32,933 nt of DNA from Pelargonium nanum (taxonomy: Eukaryota > Streptophyta > Magnoliopsida > Geraniales > Geraniaceae): the NCBI GenBank assembly GCA_036897485.1, contig JAYMTF010000607.1:1-32933 (forward strand), read 5' to 3'. A program made the position numbers and the translations under genes. Position 1 is the first letter of the stretch. The number at the start of each line of letters is the position of its first letter. A model generated the notes under the pieces. That model searched no databases. It worked only from the letters and a program-made list of their open reading frames with translations, and was not told the DNA's origin. Below are positions 1-11,464 of the stretch, one piece after another.

Positions 1-437
1 GTCTTCCGGAATCAAAATTTCAATGACAACCATGTTGGGGTCGATGTGAACATCAGTTAGGAGGGTTCAACGGTATTATTTGTTCTGTAGAGTTGATATC
101 AAATTAGTTGAAAGTTTAATTTTTTTTCATCTTTCTATTGCGAATAGCATCTCGGATTCACGTGTCCGTCCCGAATCTCAATTTGTAACACTTGAGTTCT
201 ATTCTAGTTTGCAATTTGGTTGGTTTTGCTGTTTGCTTTGAGCAAGTATTTTCATTATGCATTTTCTTGATTTGTCTATGATTGTTTATAAATACATGAT
301 TTGTATATTGTGGTCTGAAGATGCTTTGTTTACTCATCTTCATTAATTCATTTCTTATTTCAGGCAGATCCTTGATTCATTTCAGTTCCAGACAGGAGGA
401 GCAATTATTCTCATTTTTTTAATTTTTATAAAGCATT
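1..437 (+). other. Upstream region and 5' leader of the PYRD-type gene
   Basis: No coding region is recognised here. An acceptor-like tract (pyrimidine-rich stretch then CAG) ends near 363, so the leader could contain a 5'UTR intron, but no matching donor was pinned down. A stop codon (TAA at 429-431) lies in frame just before the ATG at 438, so the downstream protein cannot extend into this stretch. A CACGTG core lies at about 160. Confidence 0.4.
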
Positions 438-2057
438 ATGCAGCTTCAAAAACTTCCAAATTACAATCTCTGCCCACCCAGTTTCTCATCTCATTGCACT
501 CTCAACCTTCCATCAATCCAACAGTGCACCAGACTTGTTTGGGCTCCACATTCCCAGTTTGGATTTTGCCATTCGCTCAAAATGGTGCCTACATCACAAA
601 CTTTTTTGAAAAAGCATGGTGGTTTGGTTGGATTCAGATGCCAAGCGTCAAAAGATGACGGGTTTTACATGAGGAAGGCTGTGGAGCTTGCAAGAAAGGC
701 AATTGGGTGTACCAGTCCCAATCCCATGGTGGGTTGTGTCATTGTCAAGGATGGCGATATTATTGGCCAAGGATTTCACCCCAAGGCTGGCCAGCCCCAT
801 GCTGAGGTAAAGAAATGGAAATTTAAAGTAATAAAAAAAAACTTATTTTAGCTGAACCAAATGATGAGTGGTCAGGCATGAGCTGAATTGAGAACATTCT
901 CATAGGGTTTTAATAATTGTTAAACTGTGAATTTGAGTTTATGTGTTGGAGGAACTGTTGCTGGTGATTTGAAAGAAAAAGATTATATATGCAGGTTTTT
1001 GCCCTCAGAGACACTGGAGATTTGGCTGAGAATGCAACGGCTTATGTGAGCTTGGAACCGTGTAACCATTATGGACGAACTCCACCATGCACTGAAGCTC
1101 TGATTAAAGCCAAGGTGAAGAAGGTGGTTGTTGGGATGGTGGATCCAAATCCTATTGTGGCCTCCAAGGGGGTGGATAAATTGAGAGATGCGGGAATTGA
1201 GGTGACTGTGGGTGTAGAAGAAGAGTTATGCAAGCGCCTTAATGAGGCTTATATTCATCAAATGTTAACAGGAAAGCCTTTCGTTACACTTAGGTACACT
1301 CATGCCCATTTAATTAATTGGTGTTATCATTGGTGTTGAGCTGAAATATTTCACTTCTTGCTTGTATTTTCGTATAAAATGTGGCTTACTATTAACTCCG
1401 GTGTACGTTTGATACATAACTAAAAAGTAGTCTTTACTGTCTTTTAGATACTCGATGTCAGTGAATGGCCATATTTTGGATCAGCTTGGAGAAGGAGTCA
1501 CAGGTTCTGGTGGATACTACTCGAGATTGTTGCAGGAATATGATGCAATCATACTTTCTCCTGCATCATCAGATGGGAAGTTCTACCTTCCAGCATCCCA
1601 AGAAATTGAGGCTAAACAGCCTCTCAAGATTGTGACAGCAACAACTTCTAGCTCTCCAATCCAAATCAACGGTTTCACAGCAGGAGAAACTTCCCAGGTG
1701 ATAATCTTCACAGAGAATGAGTCAGCTGTGAAACCAGAAACATCTCGAGAGGGAATCGAGACAGTAGTTTTGGATTCTTTGAATTTGAATGCAATACTGG
1801 AATATTGCAAGAGCCAAGGAATGTGCAGCGTTTTGATGGATTTAAGGGGCAGTGTTGGCAACATTCGAGAGCTTCTGAAAGAGGGTATTCAGCAGAATCT
1901 GTTACAAAAAATCATAGTGGAAGTATTACCACAGTGGGCCGGAAGTGATTATGGGAATTCACTTGTGGAGTTGAATAGTTTGGGGAAAAGACTACACTTA
2001 AAGAAGCTGCAGCCCGAGATTGCAAACCAGAGTGTGGTACTTGAGGGATATTTTTAA
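438..2057 (+). CDS. PYRD: Diaminohydroxyphosphoribosylaminopyrimidine deaminase, plastid (PYRD), 3 exons
   Basis: Riboflavin biosynthesis enzyme that deaminates the pyrimidine made by GTP cyclohydrolase II; plastid stroma. Exons by splice signals and frame: 438-806, 995-1293, 1448-2057, joining without frame error to 425 aa, the usual length for plant PYRD. Residues 1 to about 70 are Ser/Thr-rich and look like a transit peptide. The zinc/catalytic motif HAE is at 121-123 (split by intron 1), and [11 protein letters not shown] at 145-155 supplies the two zinc cysteines. From about residue 222 ([10 protein letters not shown]) the protein resembles a RibD reductase domain. In plants this domain is known to be degenerate in PYRD, the reductase activity being carried by a separate PYRR protein, so I infer a monofunctional deaminase. 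The start is fixed by an in-frame TAA nine bases upstream. It converges with the bestrophin gene downstream. Confidence 0.95.
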
Positions 2058-3421
2058 TATAATCTGTCCGGCTATCCTATCATGGCAACTTCTCCAGAGA
2101 TTTCATTTCCTTACAAGCTGAACGAAGGGACATAGTTCAGATAAAAGTGAGCTATCGTACATCCCTTTCCTTAGTTTCAACTTGCCAAGGTATGCCATAG
2201 CCCTCTGACCTTAACACTTTGTTTCCCTCGGACAGTTTTAGCATTGCCTTTTGTTTTTGTAAGTTGGTTGGGAATGACATTGTACAATGAGTTTGCTACA
2301 TTTCATGTATTGAATGTGCAATGCACATTAATAATAAAGGGAAATCTAAGATAGTGCATGTATCCTGACATACAGAGTGCAGAGTAGTTGGAAGAGTAGG
2401 ATGGCAATTGCTTTGAATTCATTTAGGACCGACTTCACTTCTTGTCCTTTGGGATGGATTTATAAATAAGGTAATTTGACTAAATGTTGTGGAGTTGATA
2501 TGTGTTTGCTGCTGGAATTTCAACATATATTCAAGTTTCATTAGATGGGATGGAATCAGAATGTAACGTTTGGATTATAATTTTTGTTCGGAAATGGGAA
2601 TGAGATTTCAATTTATCGTGTTTGCACTAGACTTTTTTGACAAGAGTAAGGTTTTGGAATTCTTGATTCTTGATTCTCATTCCCATTTTTATTTTTCATA
2701 TTGCGAACTCTACTTGATTTGTTATCCTTATTCTCCCAAACCCAATTGTGTTATTAGTAAAAATAGTTTTGTTTGGGTCGGTTTTTCAACCAAGACTAGA
2801 TGTGGCCTTTGGCTACAGCGGATTTTAAGATTTCAAGTCTTTCTTCAAATTTACCAAGAAATCAAGTTCAAATTAATTTTTTTCTGAAAAAAACTAATAC
2901 CTTTAAAGTTCAACATTTTATGCCCCATACAACTCTCCAAGTCCAACTCGTTCATAAACAGATTGTGTAAAGTGTGTCATGTTACACAATTCGTTTTGAT
3001 AATTAAGTCATGTTTGGATTTACCTGTTTAACTTAATATTGAACTTTCAACTAGGCCTGTACTCATAATTCCTACCCTAAATACTTAATTTGTTCACAAG
3101 TACTAAAATACCTACATTATATTTGTTGTCTCTCTTAAGCACAGACTGAAAAAAAAAAAAAACAAATAGGGCAAGAAAGAGTTGACAGAGGGCAAGAAAA
3201 AGTTAAAAGAGACTTGAATTCATCTATCAAGAGTAGAAAACTATATATATTTTGCTTTCCCTTTACAATATGAAGAAAGAGAATATACACTCAAGTAAGT
3301 TCATATGTACAAACTGGGATGCCATCATGCCAATGCTCAATTGCATAGTGTTCTTCTCTCATAACAAAACCACTCTTAAGCCCCAATTCCTCAATCAAAC
3401 TAGGCTCACCGTCATGCCTAC
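2058..3421. other. Convergent intergenic region (3'UTRs of PYRD and bestrophin)
   Basis: Holds the 3' ends of two convergent genes. A poly(A) signal AATAAA lies at 2333-2338 for the plus-strand gene, preceded by the small palindrome GTGCAATGCAC at about 2317-2327. The open frame at 2570-2887 has no family resemblance and AT-rich composition, so I do not call it a gene. A 21-bp imperfect tandem repeat (GGGCAAGAAA-AGTT core, twice) lies near 3170-3210 after an A-run. Confidence 0.5.
2333..2338 (+). terminator. Poly(A) signal of PYRD gene
   Basis: AATAAA about 275 bases after the stop codon, on the coding strand, in an AT-rich context typical of a plant near-upstream element. The cleavage site was not identified. 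Confidence 0.45.
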
Positions 3422-6286
3422 TTAGAAGTTAGGCCGTCCATTTGATGAGTGCTCACGAGATGTGCCCTTCCTTTTAGCATTTATGTGTGCGTGAATTACT
3501 TTCTCAGATGCTATTGCTTCCTCAATGTTGTTTCGAACAACACTGCAAAGTTCATCTAGGGCAAGCATTGGAAATGGTTCCTCAATAAGAACGCCAACCT
3601 GAACAAACTCATAATTTATCAGCATAATATCTGTGATATTTGAAGACGACATTTTAGGACAGGTTTTCATTAATAAATAATCATCTCAACAAAATGATTT
3701 TTTGGAAAAGAAAAGAGTATAATAGGAAAAAGATGTGACATACTAAATACTGAAATAGTTGCTCATGTAACAAGTTAATTGGTATCCCCTCATGCATGTT
3801 GAAGAAGTAAGCAAAATTAAATGATGCAGAAACTAATTTCTATAGAGTAAAGGGATATGGAGAGAGCAGCAGATGTGAACTGCATATATTGATCCCTATT
3901 TGTCTAAAACAATAGGCAAACTTTAAAGGCCAACTTGGGTTACTTTGACTTGCAAGTTATGATTTGTCACATGGTAATAAATGATCACGATATGATATAT
4001 TCTGGTAGTTCACTACCACAAGACACTATAAGGGCTTCTCATCTCCCTCTGTGCCTTTGCTACATCAATCAAATATGGAACTGACTAACAATTCTATTAT
4101 AACGAATCAAGAATCACAATTCCTTTATGTGCTTTTGCAAAAGGTAAAATAGTGCAGTAATATAGAACCCCTATATCCAATGAAATAAAAACGAATCAAT
4201 CATGCAAAACACAATGAGTATAGCTAGCACACCAGCTCTTTTTATTGAATACATAGTAGAGAGATCGAGAAACATACTTCTTCTATACAGAATAATGAAG
4301 CGGCACTGATAAAAGTAGCAGGAACCACAATCCAGTGGCAGTCATCCCAAAGTATGATAGGAAGGGTAAGATGCCAGAGGACCAGAAACCTTGAGGTCAA
4401 TCGAGTGTAGGAGAGGGGAATGGGGATTCCCATGAGTTGTTCACAGACACCAATTCCTTCGTGGAAGCTAGAGATCTTTGACTCCTGTGTGTGATCATAA
4501 ACAAATAGTTAGAGAAAGGATCTCCCAAACAGCACAAGTTAGCAGTAATTTTGAATGTAAGACTAAAATCAAATAGTCTAATTATTATACAAAAAAGCCC
4601 TGGAATCACGGGAAACTAATCAAATTAAGAGAACTACCAGCACATTTCTCTTGGATTCATCCAAGTTTAGCAGTTGGAGACTCTGAGAGATGAACTCAAT
4701 GATGCAACGAGGGCGGTGCTTTGAATTGAGAACTATAGTTAAATCATCCCCTTCAAGCAAACTTCCAAGGTCTTGCTGAAAATCTGAGTCATAAATGACA
4801 TGACACTGCATTTTAAAAAAAGTCAATATATCTTAATTAGTTGAACCGCCAAGCTAAATTTAGTCATACAACATTTCAGTTAGAAAAACAAAAAGTTTTT
4901 GACCTGACATCTATATAACAAAGTTCCTTCTTTTTTTCCTAATTAATTCTTAGATCCCTTTCAACAGAAGATGAACTTTCAATCATATGAAGCATGCAAC
5001 ACAATTTCATAAATATTTTTTCCCTCAAAATATGCTCTATGCAATACACATTGTTCAACTTCAGATCCCTTCAATAAGGTGGCAAACTACCAAACACACA
5101 GAGATCAGATGAAAAAAATAAAAATAAAAACTTGACTAACCCCTGATCTGTGTCCGACAATTCCTAAAAATAACAAACCCTTCAATAAATTGTATTTTTT
5201 TCCGGTCTAAACCATAGGCTTCCTGAGCAGGCCCGCAAACTCATGGTTGGCACCTTAAAGCCTTTTTACCACACTCAGACTAATTGTGACTAATGCCCAT
5301 TCGAGGGTAAGTCAAGCTCATCCCTCTTCACAGGGTTGTGTTGAGCGGGGGATCGAACGCAAGCGCTCTTCCCACTCATGCAACCTCTGTAGCCACCCCC
5401 GCCACTACCCTTGGGTCTTCAATAAATTGTATTGAGATAATTAACATTGAAAACATAATTTAGTATTCCACATGAAAAACTTCACATTCTTTTCATCTAA
5501 TTACACATGATCTCAACTTTACAATGATATCATTCAATACCAATAAAGAAAAAGACATAAAAAACAGTGATGAATCAGATAGGTAGGTACCTTGAGAGCA
5601 ACAGGAAATGCCATAATGTATTTCAAAAGAGCTCTCTTGAGAGAAGCATCGACAGAATTGTCAACCCCTGCCGCAATGACCTGCCTCGCAAAGTCATTGG
5701 TCCCGGCAACCACCTTCGTCCAGGCCTTCCTCCCTTCCTCGAACCTCGAGTACGAGGCCTCCGTCCGGAACACAAGCAGCAGCGCCAGCGCCGGCGCCGT
5801 CAGCTGGTACGGCAGCGAGGACGCTCTCAACAAGGGGAAAAATTCAGGCAACCAGTCCATGGACACGGCCATGTTGTAAGTCGCAACCGCAAAGGCCACG
5901 GTAGTGAAGGTGATAACAGGAGGTATGAGAGACAAGATGACTCGGGAGGAGAGGCTGGACATGAAATGGCGGATGTGGCGGAGAGAGCTCCGGTGCTGCA
6001 ACCAGTCTTCGTGCGTGTAGAGCGTCCGGTTCTGCCGCATCCCCCGCTCCTGGACGCGGTCGGCCCAGTCCGGCACGGCGAGGAGGATCGAGACCAGAGG
6101 GTGGTCCCGGGAGGAGGAAGGGACTGGATCTTGGCTCTGGCTCTGGTTCTGGTTCTGGTAGGAGACTACTTTGAAATGGAAGGAGGAATTGGGTTTGGAG
6201 TGTAATTTGAGGAGGGTTTTGGGGGCAAATTGGGAAGAAAGAGAGGTATTGGGGGAAGGTTTGATGGGGTTTCTTGTTTTTGACAT
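3422..6286 (-). CDS. VCCN1: Chloroplast bestrophin-like chloride channel (VCCN type), 4 exons
   Basis: Bestrophin-family (UPF0187) protein of the plant VCCN1/VCCN2 group, which conducts chloride across the thylakoid membrane and tunes proton motive force when light changes. Exons on the minus strand: 6286-5591, 4805-4638, 4484-4278, 3598-3422; all donors are GT and acceptors AG, and the phases join to 415 aa, the family length. Residues 1 to about 55 are Ser/Asn/Gln-rich with a long SQ/NQ run and look like a transit peptide. Hydrophobic segments lie at about 115-138 and 158-175 (exon 1) and around 310-355 (exon 3). Family-like stretches include FRTEASYSRFEEGRKAW (173-189) and LVLWHLTLPIILWDD in exon 3. 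The start is fixed by an in-frame TAA (6296-6298) lying in the telomere-like tract just upstream. VCCN1 versus VCCN2 cannot be told apart here; the neighbouring BAM7-like gene favours the At2g45870 (VCCN2) lineage. Confidence 0.93.
5180..5196. repeat. SINE target-site duplication, left copy
   Basis: CTTCAATAAATTGTATT, matching 5417-5433 exactly. Confidence 0.85.
5197..5417 (-). mobile_element. tRNA-derived SINE in bestrophin intron 1
   Basis: On the minus strand the element has a pol III B box-like GTTCGATCC (5350-5358) and an A box-like TGGCTACAGAGG (5384-5395), 25 bases apart, near its 5' end, and closes with a short A-run at about 5197-5201. It is flanked by an exact 17-bp direct repeat CTTCAATAAATTGTATT (5180-5196 and 5417-5433), the target-site duplication expected of target-primed retroposition (the first base is shared with the element edge). 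It is about 220 bp, normal for plant SINEs. It lies in the same orientation as the host gene. The family name was not assigned. Confidence 0.85.
5417..5433. repeat. SINE target-site duplication, right copy
   Basis: CTTCAATAAATTGTATT, matching 5180-5196 exactly. Confidence 0.85.
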
Positions 6287-6520
6287 TGTTGAAGGTTAGG
6301 GTTAGGGTTAGGGTTTGGAGGGAAGAAGAAGGAGGAGGAGAGGACATGGACATGCAGAGCAGATGTGCATGTGATTGTAAGGGTTTAAGTTAAAGCAGAG
6401 TGTTGAAGAAGAGAGTGAGTGAGGATAGGTAGTTAGAGAAACAGTTGTTTGTGAAGGAGATTTTTACACATGTTATGATTACCAAATATTTGGTGCTAAT
6501 GTTACAGCTCCTTGTGGTCA
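6287..6520 (-). promoter_or_regulatory. 5' leader and proximal promoter of the bestrophin gene
   Basis: Reading the minus strand, a CT-rich stretch (about 6310-6440) resembles a plant Y-patch leader. No convincing TATA box was seen. Upstream AUGs occur at 6370, 6353 and 6347; those at 6353 and 6347 open a frame that is out of phase with, and overlaps, the main coding region. Confidence 0.4.
6295..6316 (-). promoter_or_regulatory. Telo-box / telomere-like tract in the 5' leader of the bestrophin gene
   Basis: On the coding (minus) strand the tract reads AAACCCTAA followed by further CCCTAA units, three in total, ending eight bases before the start codon. AAACCCTAA telo-boxes are known near transcription start sites of many plant genes, where telomere-repeat-binding factors act. 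Having it in the leader and repeated is less common. It also supplies the in-frame stop that fixes the start at 6286. Confidence 0.6.
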
Positions 6521-6707
6521 CAGCCACTTCTCCACCATTTGATTTCATTTTGTTTGTCCACTTTGAGGGTGAGGATTGGTGTGTGTGTGGGTTTCCAGTT
6601 TAGGGACCAATTCATCCCAATTACACCAAAAGCTATTCAATTCCTTAGATTTACCAGCAATTATTTTTTATTTTTTTTTTTACCAACAACAATACTGAAG
6701 TAACAAA

Positions 6708-7130
6708 TTAGGGTAGGACATTCCCATCCCAAATAACACGATCTGAAAAAGAAAGAAAACGTCTTGCAATAACGTGAGTTACCTCGTTCGCAGACCTCCA
6801 GACAAAGTCAAAAGACGCGCTAGAGACTATCAAGCAATGACCTACAATCACAAATAAGAAGGCCAAAATGGCTCGAGTCCAGACTACGTGACGTAATATT
6901 CGAAACCTCCTCCTGAGCGTCAAGCTCAAACATCTCACTATCCCAACCCATCTCCAATGTACTTCATTGCCGCTCGACAAGCTAAAGCATCTACTACGCG
7001 AGCTACCGGCCCTCCCATTCAAGAACCTCCACCTGCATCCACACAAGAATTATTTGAACAACGAGCAATCCATCCATCACCACCCAACGTTCCAGGTACC
7101 GCAAAAATAGCGCTACCAATAATTAAGTTG
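6708..7130 (-). pseudogene. Decayed RNase H-like (RVT_3) retroelement fragment
   Basis: Minus-strand reading frames resemble the C-terminal RNase H-like domain attached to plant non-LTR retroelements. The best part is the stretch FDFVWRSANEVTHVIARRFL, which fits the domain's ending pattern (aromatic-V-x-R-x-x-N-x-x-A/T-H-x-x-A-R), followed by a conserved-looking DRVIWDGNVLP. An upstream piece with GDGWIARCSNN in another frame fits the start of the same domain (G-x-G-x-x-x-R-D-S). The two lie in different frames with a stop between, so it is a broken remnant. No reverse transcriptase was seen nearby. Confidence 0.55.
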
Positions 7131-7174
7131 GCCTTCGGAACAATTTTATTTTTATAATAAGGGAGAATATTAGC

Positions 7175-7372
7175 GCATGCAATCGCTTTACATGTCAAAT
7201 ACATGTAAGACACGTGTCATACTGTAATATGTGGAAAGTAGGTCTCATCTTGTGTTTTTGGGCAGTTTTAATTTTTAGAGGTGGGGTAGTGGGTCTCATC
7301 TTGTGTTAGATGTGAAGAACGACTATTCATTTACAGCCTTACATGTATTTGACATGTATGGCGACTGCATGC
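7175..7372. mobile_element. Foldback MITE with 35-bp terminal inverted repeats
   Basis: Left arm 7175-7209 and right arm 7338-7372 are inverted copies matching at 32 of 35 positions, starting GCATGC and sharing ACATGTCAAATACATGTAAG. The 128-bp interior contains a direct repeat GGTCTCATCTTGTGTT (about 7241-7256 and 7290-7305). It is non-coding and about 198 bp. No convincing target-site duplication was found at these edges (TAG occurs on both sides but is too short to weigh), so superfamily and exact ends are open. Confidence 0.65.
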
Positions 7373-7803
7373 AAGTAGAATCACGATATTTGTGACTTGT
7401 TCATTGTTTCTTCAACTCAACACTTGGTAATGTATAGAGTTTATGACAACATGATCTCTAAACATGAATGTGAGCTTGCAAAAAGCATATGTATGTATTC
7501 AACTCTCATATTTCATTACATAATATATATGCTTACAATCCACTGGACTTCAACTAGAATTTCTCCAAACCACAAAACCATTATATATGAAATGATTTCT
7601 TCATATATTCAACTGCAATACAACAGCCTAATAATACGGTTGGATAATATAGGTATAGGCTACTACTAATCGTTACACTTATTTGCCTTGTTTATTGCTA
7701 AAATGAACCCGTAAAAAACATAGACCTTGAAGCTGAAAACCGCAAAAGTATTTGTCACGGAAATTATGCCTTGCACTCTTTTCACATCCAACTCTCTGCC
7801 TGT
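7373..7803. other. Intergenic, 3' flank of the thioesterase gene
   Basis: AT-rich. The 90-codon frame at 7397-7669 shows no family features. The part next to 7804 should be 3'UTR of the minus-strand thioesterase gene. Nothing else is seen. Confidence 0.4.
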
Positions 7804-10800
7804 TCAAAGCTTTGATGCAACAGTTGACTTTGGTGGTTTAGGAAGCCTGAGTAAGCCCTCTTGAGTCAATGATACAACAAGCTGCTCGCCGACACACACA
7901 TAGAGCATGGTTCATGTCACACACCACTTTCAAGGAAAAAAAGAAGAAGCAACGAGTACAAACAAGAAAAGGAGAAAGCAAATTTATAATAAATAGGAGT
8001 ATTTGACGAACTGCATATACCTCGCCCTTTTGATTAAACATTTGGCCTGAGACAAAGCCACGAGCATTGTAGGCAGAGGGACTTGTAATCTGTAAACATA
8101 TTAGATGTATAAGCACCCTCACAAAACCAAAATGTGACAACAACCCAGATTCTGGCACTTACCACAAATAACAACCAGTCATCAGCTCTCAAAGGGCGGT
8201 GGAACCACATCCTGGAATGAGAGCCTTTATTTTTAGAGATATTTAACCACAAAATAATAAATTTTCAGACATGTATGCATACAATTTTAAGATGTTTGTG
8301 TCAAAAGGGCACATATATGTGTACACTTATTGATAAATAGCAACAAAGCTAGTAACTCCAGATGGATCAGTAGTTGACAATAAATGGTTTAAAGCGGTCG
8401 CTGGTGATGGGTGAACTTTCTGCCTGATTTCTTTACTTCACATAAAGCTGATTATACTAATTAAATAAGCTGCTCACAACTCAAGTTTCATAATTAAAGG
8501 TGATGTACCAAACCGGTGCATCGTCAAACAGATATGACACCATATGGTTCAAAATAAAATTAGCATATACTCTTAGCAATAGAGTGCAAAACTTACGCAT
8601 GGTCCAGACTAATAGAATTGGTCTTGAAGCCCGTCCTTCGATGGGGATTCAAACTCACTGAAAGAAATATTAGATCTGAAGCAAATGCCACTACACACCT
8701 GCAGACAAGAGTATAACAGAAAATAAAAAACAAATGATTGAAAAAATGAACCCAATCCAGAACAGCATTTAGGCTGAATTTGGTAAAGATACAATTGAAA
8801 GTAAAGCCATACTTAAATATGGCATAGCAAATGATATGCAAAAGAAAGAAATAGAATATACATTTAATCATGTCAAAGCAAAAGAAAGATACATATGGCA
8901 AGCCTTACTGCTCCATCAGCTTAATGGCCACTAAAATAAGGGAAATTCCAATGCTAAAGAGATCCTTACCTGTGCAAAGCCTGATCATCTGAAAGTTTTC
9001 CTTTTGCTCTAAACCAGTACCTCAACCTGCATTCGATAATATAAATATATTCAAATAAGATGAAAAATGAATTAAGAAGCCCATATTACCTGTCAAGTGA
9101 CAAACATACACAGTCCTCGATGTATATTAGATAAATTAACAATGTAAACCAGGGTAACCTTGGAGGAGCTTTAGTCTGATTGGTGTTATTGTTGGGCTCA
9201 CAAAAACGTATCTCTATGGGCCAAGGGATAAATTTTGATGTAGCGACCTTATTTCGATAACTCCTGTAACAGCCAATCATACAAGTTCATTTAAGCACTT
9301 CATACATAAAACAATCTACTAGTCTTATAATCATGACAAAACAAGGAATGATTCTTGATATCTCAGTTTTACCTAGAAGTGTACACATTTGACACAACAC
9401 AACGAGATTAAAAAAAAAATGGTGAACCATCTAATAGGAGAGTAATGCATAATAAATGTAAATGATAAAGCAGCAAATTCATCTAATTCAAACTGTATAT
9501 ATCATACGAAAGACAGACACCAATGATAAATGATTAATGTGCCATGATCTTACCTAGGAAGACGAGGGTCAGTTAGACGTCTCTCTCGTAGTTCTTCCAT
9601 TGATAGAAGCTGCAATGGTAATTAGACCGAAGTTAAAATCCAGGGCAACAATCAACTCAAAATTTTAAATATGGCAAGCATTTCAATTACCGTGTCTGGA
9701 GCAGGCACAGAAGGCATTATTGCTTCCTGGTGATCAAATCCCTCTTCTTCTTTCTACAAAATTAAACTTACCCAATATTACATGGATTCAAGACGATGCA
9801 ATTTATTAGCTAATACTGAAGCATGCAATAAGAAGAATGGAGAGATATCAATAGAACTAACAAGAAATAGAAAATTTGATCAGTAACCAATGTAACAGAA
9901 GATATGGCAGGCAGAGATGATTGTACTCTAAATGAATTCAAATACTCAGTGTAGTATCAATAATCTATTACATTTCCTGTGAATTGACAACCAATAGAAA
10001 ACTGGGCTGGTAACCAAGGTACGGATAATATGACAGGCTGGGATACTAATTACCAAAAGAGTACTTTTAATGGATCCAAGTACTTGACTCCATATCTTTG
10101 AAGAGATGATCTATTACACCATATGCACATCAGCGTAATATAACCAACAAGGCTTGACAGGGGTGAAAGCAACATATGGGTGTTTTTTCTACCTAGCTAT
10201 AAAACCTTATAAAGCATGATAAATATATGAACATCACTTGGACATGAGATGCATCACGTTATGCACATAACATGATACTTTTGATTAACATTTGTCTTTC
10301 TTATACTTCTAGTTCATTTCTCCATTCAAACAAAAATTACAGAAAAATATCATTTTGATTATTACTAGTCATAGTGGATAGATGTTTTGAGGCCTCAATC
10401 CTCATAAGATATTATATATAAATAAAGAAAAACGATATAAAGTCAATTTGGTCTTAACCATCACTGATTTTCTTAGTAAAGGTAGTAAATTACTGTCTTG
10501 TATTGATTAAGCATTCTATTTTCTTGTTTTTGGTTGTCCCACCAAAAAGTTGAAGCATTAACTCCCTAACTTTCCAACATAACCTTGGTTTTAAATTGAA
10601 CTAAACAAAGACAAAACTATCTAATTTTAATTGGTAAAGAGTAACCAAGGAGGGTGATAGTAATTCAACTTAATGTAAACACTGATGATGTTCCACTACA
10701 AAAATAGCAGGCCAAAGGACACAAAATATCGATAATAATGGCAATAACTACACTGCAAAGGAGGATCAGCTAGGAGGTCTAGCCCATCAAGAGCCTGGAA

Positions 10801-11430
10801 GGTTTTGAAGTATTATCCTAGCTACTTCTCTAATTTTTCGAGATTTTAAAACACAGGATGACCCAAGCTCTAAATAGCCAACAACTGAGTTGATTAGTTC
10901 AATTTGTTAGCTTATAATAACTGGATAAGAGTAGCTTTTTTCTTTCAAATACAAATACAAATTATTCGTAACTCTAGCTATTGAGTTAAAGCTTCTAACT
11001 AGTTTTGGAACAACAGTTTATTTGAGCTTACATTCCAATTTAGTTTCAATTTTCTAATCACTACACATACAGACATATGTACTCTATGACTATGTTTTCG
11101 AGGAAGAATATAGTGATAGTGTTGAGTCTCCTACTAGTAAGTCACATTGTTCCAAACAAACTTATTTCTCTTTAGGCATGTTACTTTTCCATTTTCAGCT
11201 CTCAACTTTTGTATGCCTTCCCTTTCCGCTATTCTATCGATTTCTCTAACTTCCTTTTCCTAAGCCAAGTCAAAAAAACCAACACCAGGGAATATTAAAT
11301 CCTTAAACAACAGCAATAATTGTTCAAACTCAGTGCCTATGCCTCCATTCAAAACCTAGAGTTAGAGATAATGGCATACAGCATATGACAAAAAATACCT
11401 TGTTTTCATCATGAATGTTCTATTTTTCCA

Positions 11431-11464
<34 letters not shown>

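Noticed and set aside
1583..1864. 93-codon minus-strand frame
   Set aside because: Lies entirely antisense to PYRD exon 3, which is clearly the coding strand.
2570..2887. 105-codon plus-strand frame
   Set aside because: Aromatic-rich translation of AT-rich 3' flank, no domain, no splice or start context support.
5340..5400. Possible tRNA gene because of a B box and A box
   Set aside because: No cloverleaf or anticodon arm could be drawn, and the exact 17-bp flanking duplication with an A-tail marks it as a SINE.
5567..6205. 212-codon plus-strand frame
   Set aside because: Antisense to bestrophin exon 1; Arg/Pro-rich low-complexity translation produced by the GC-rich exon, no family resemblance.
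7397..7669. 90-codon plus-strand frame
   Set aside because: AT-rich, no similarity to known families, lies in the 3' flank of the thioesterase gene.
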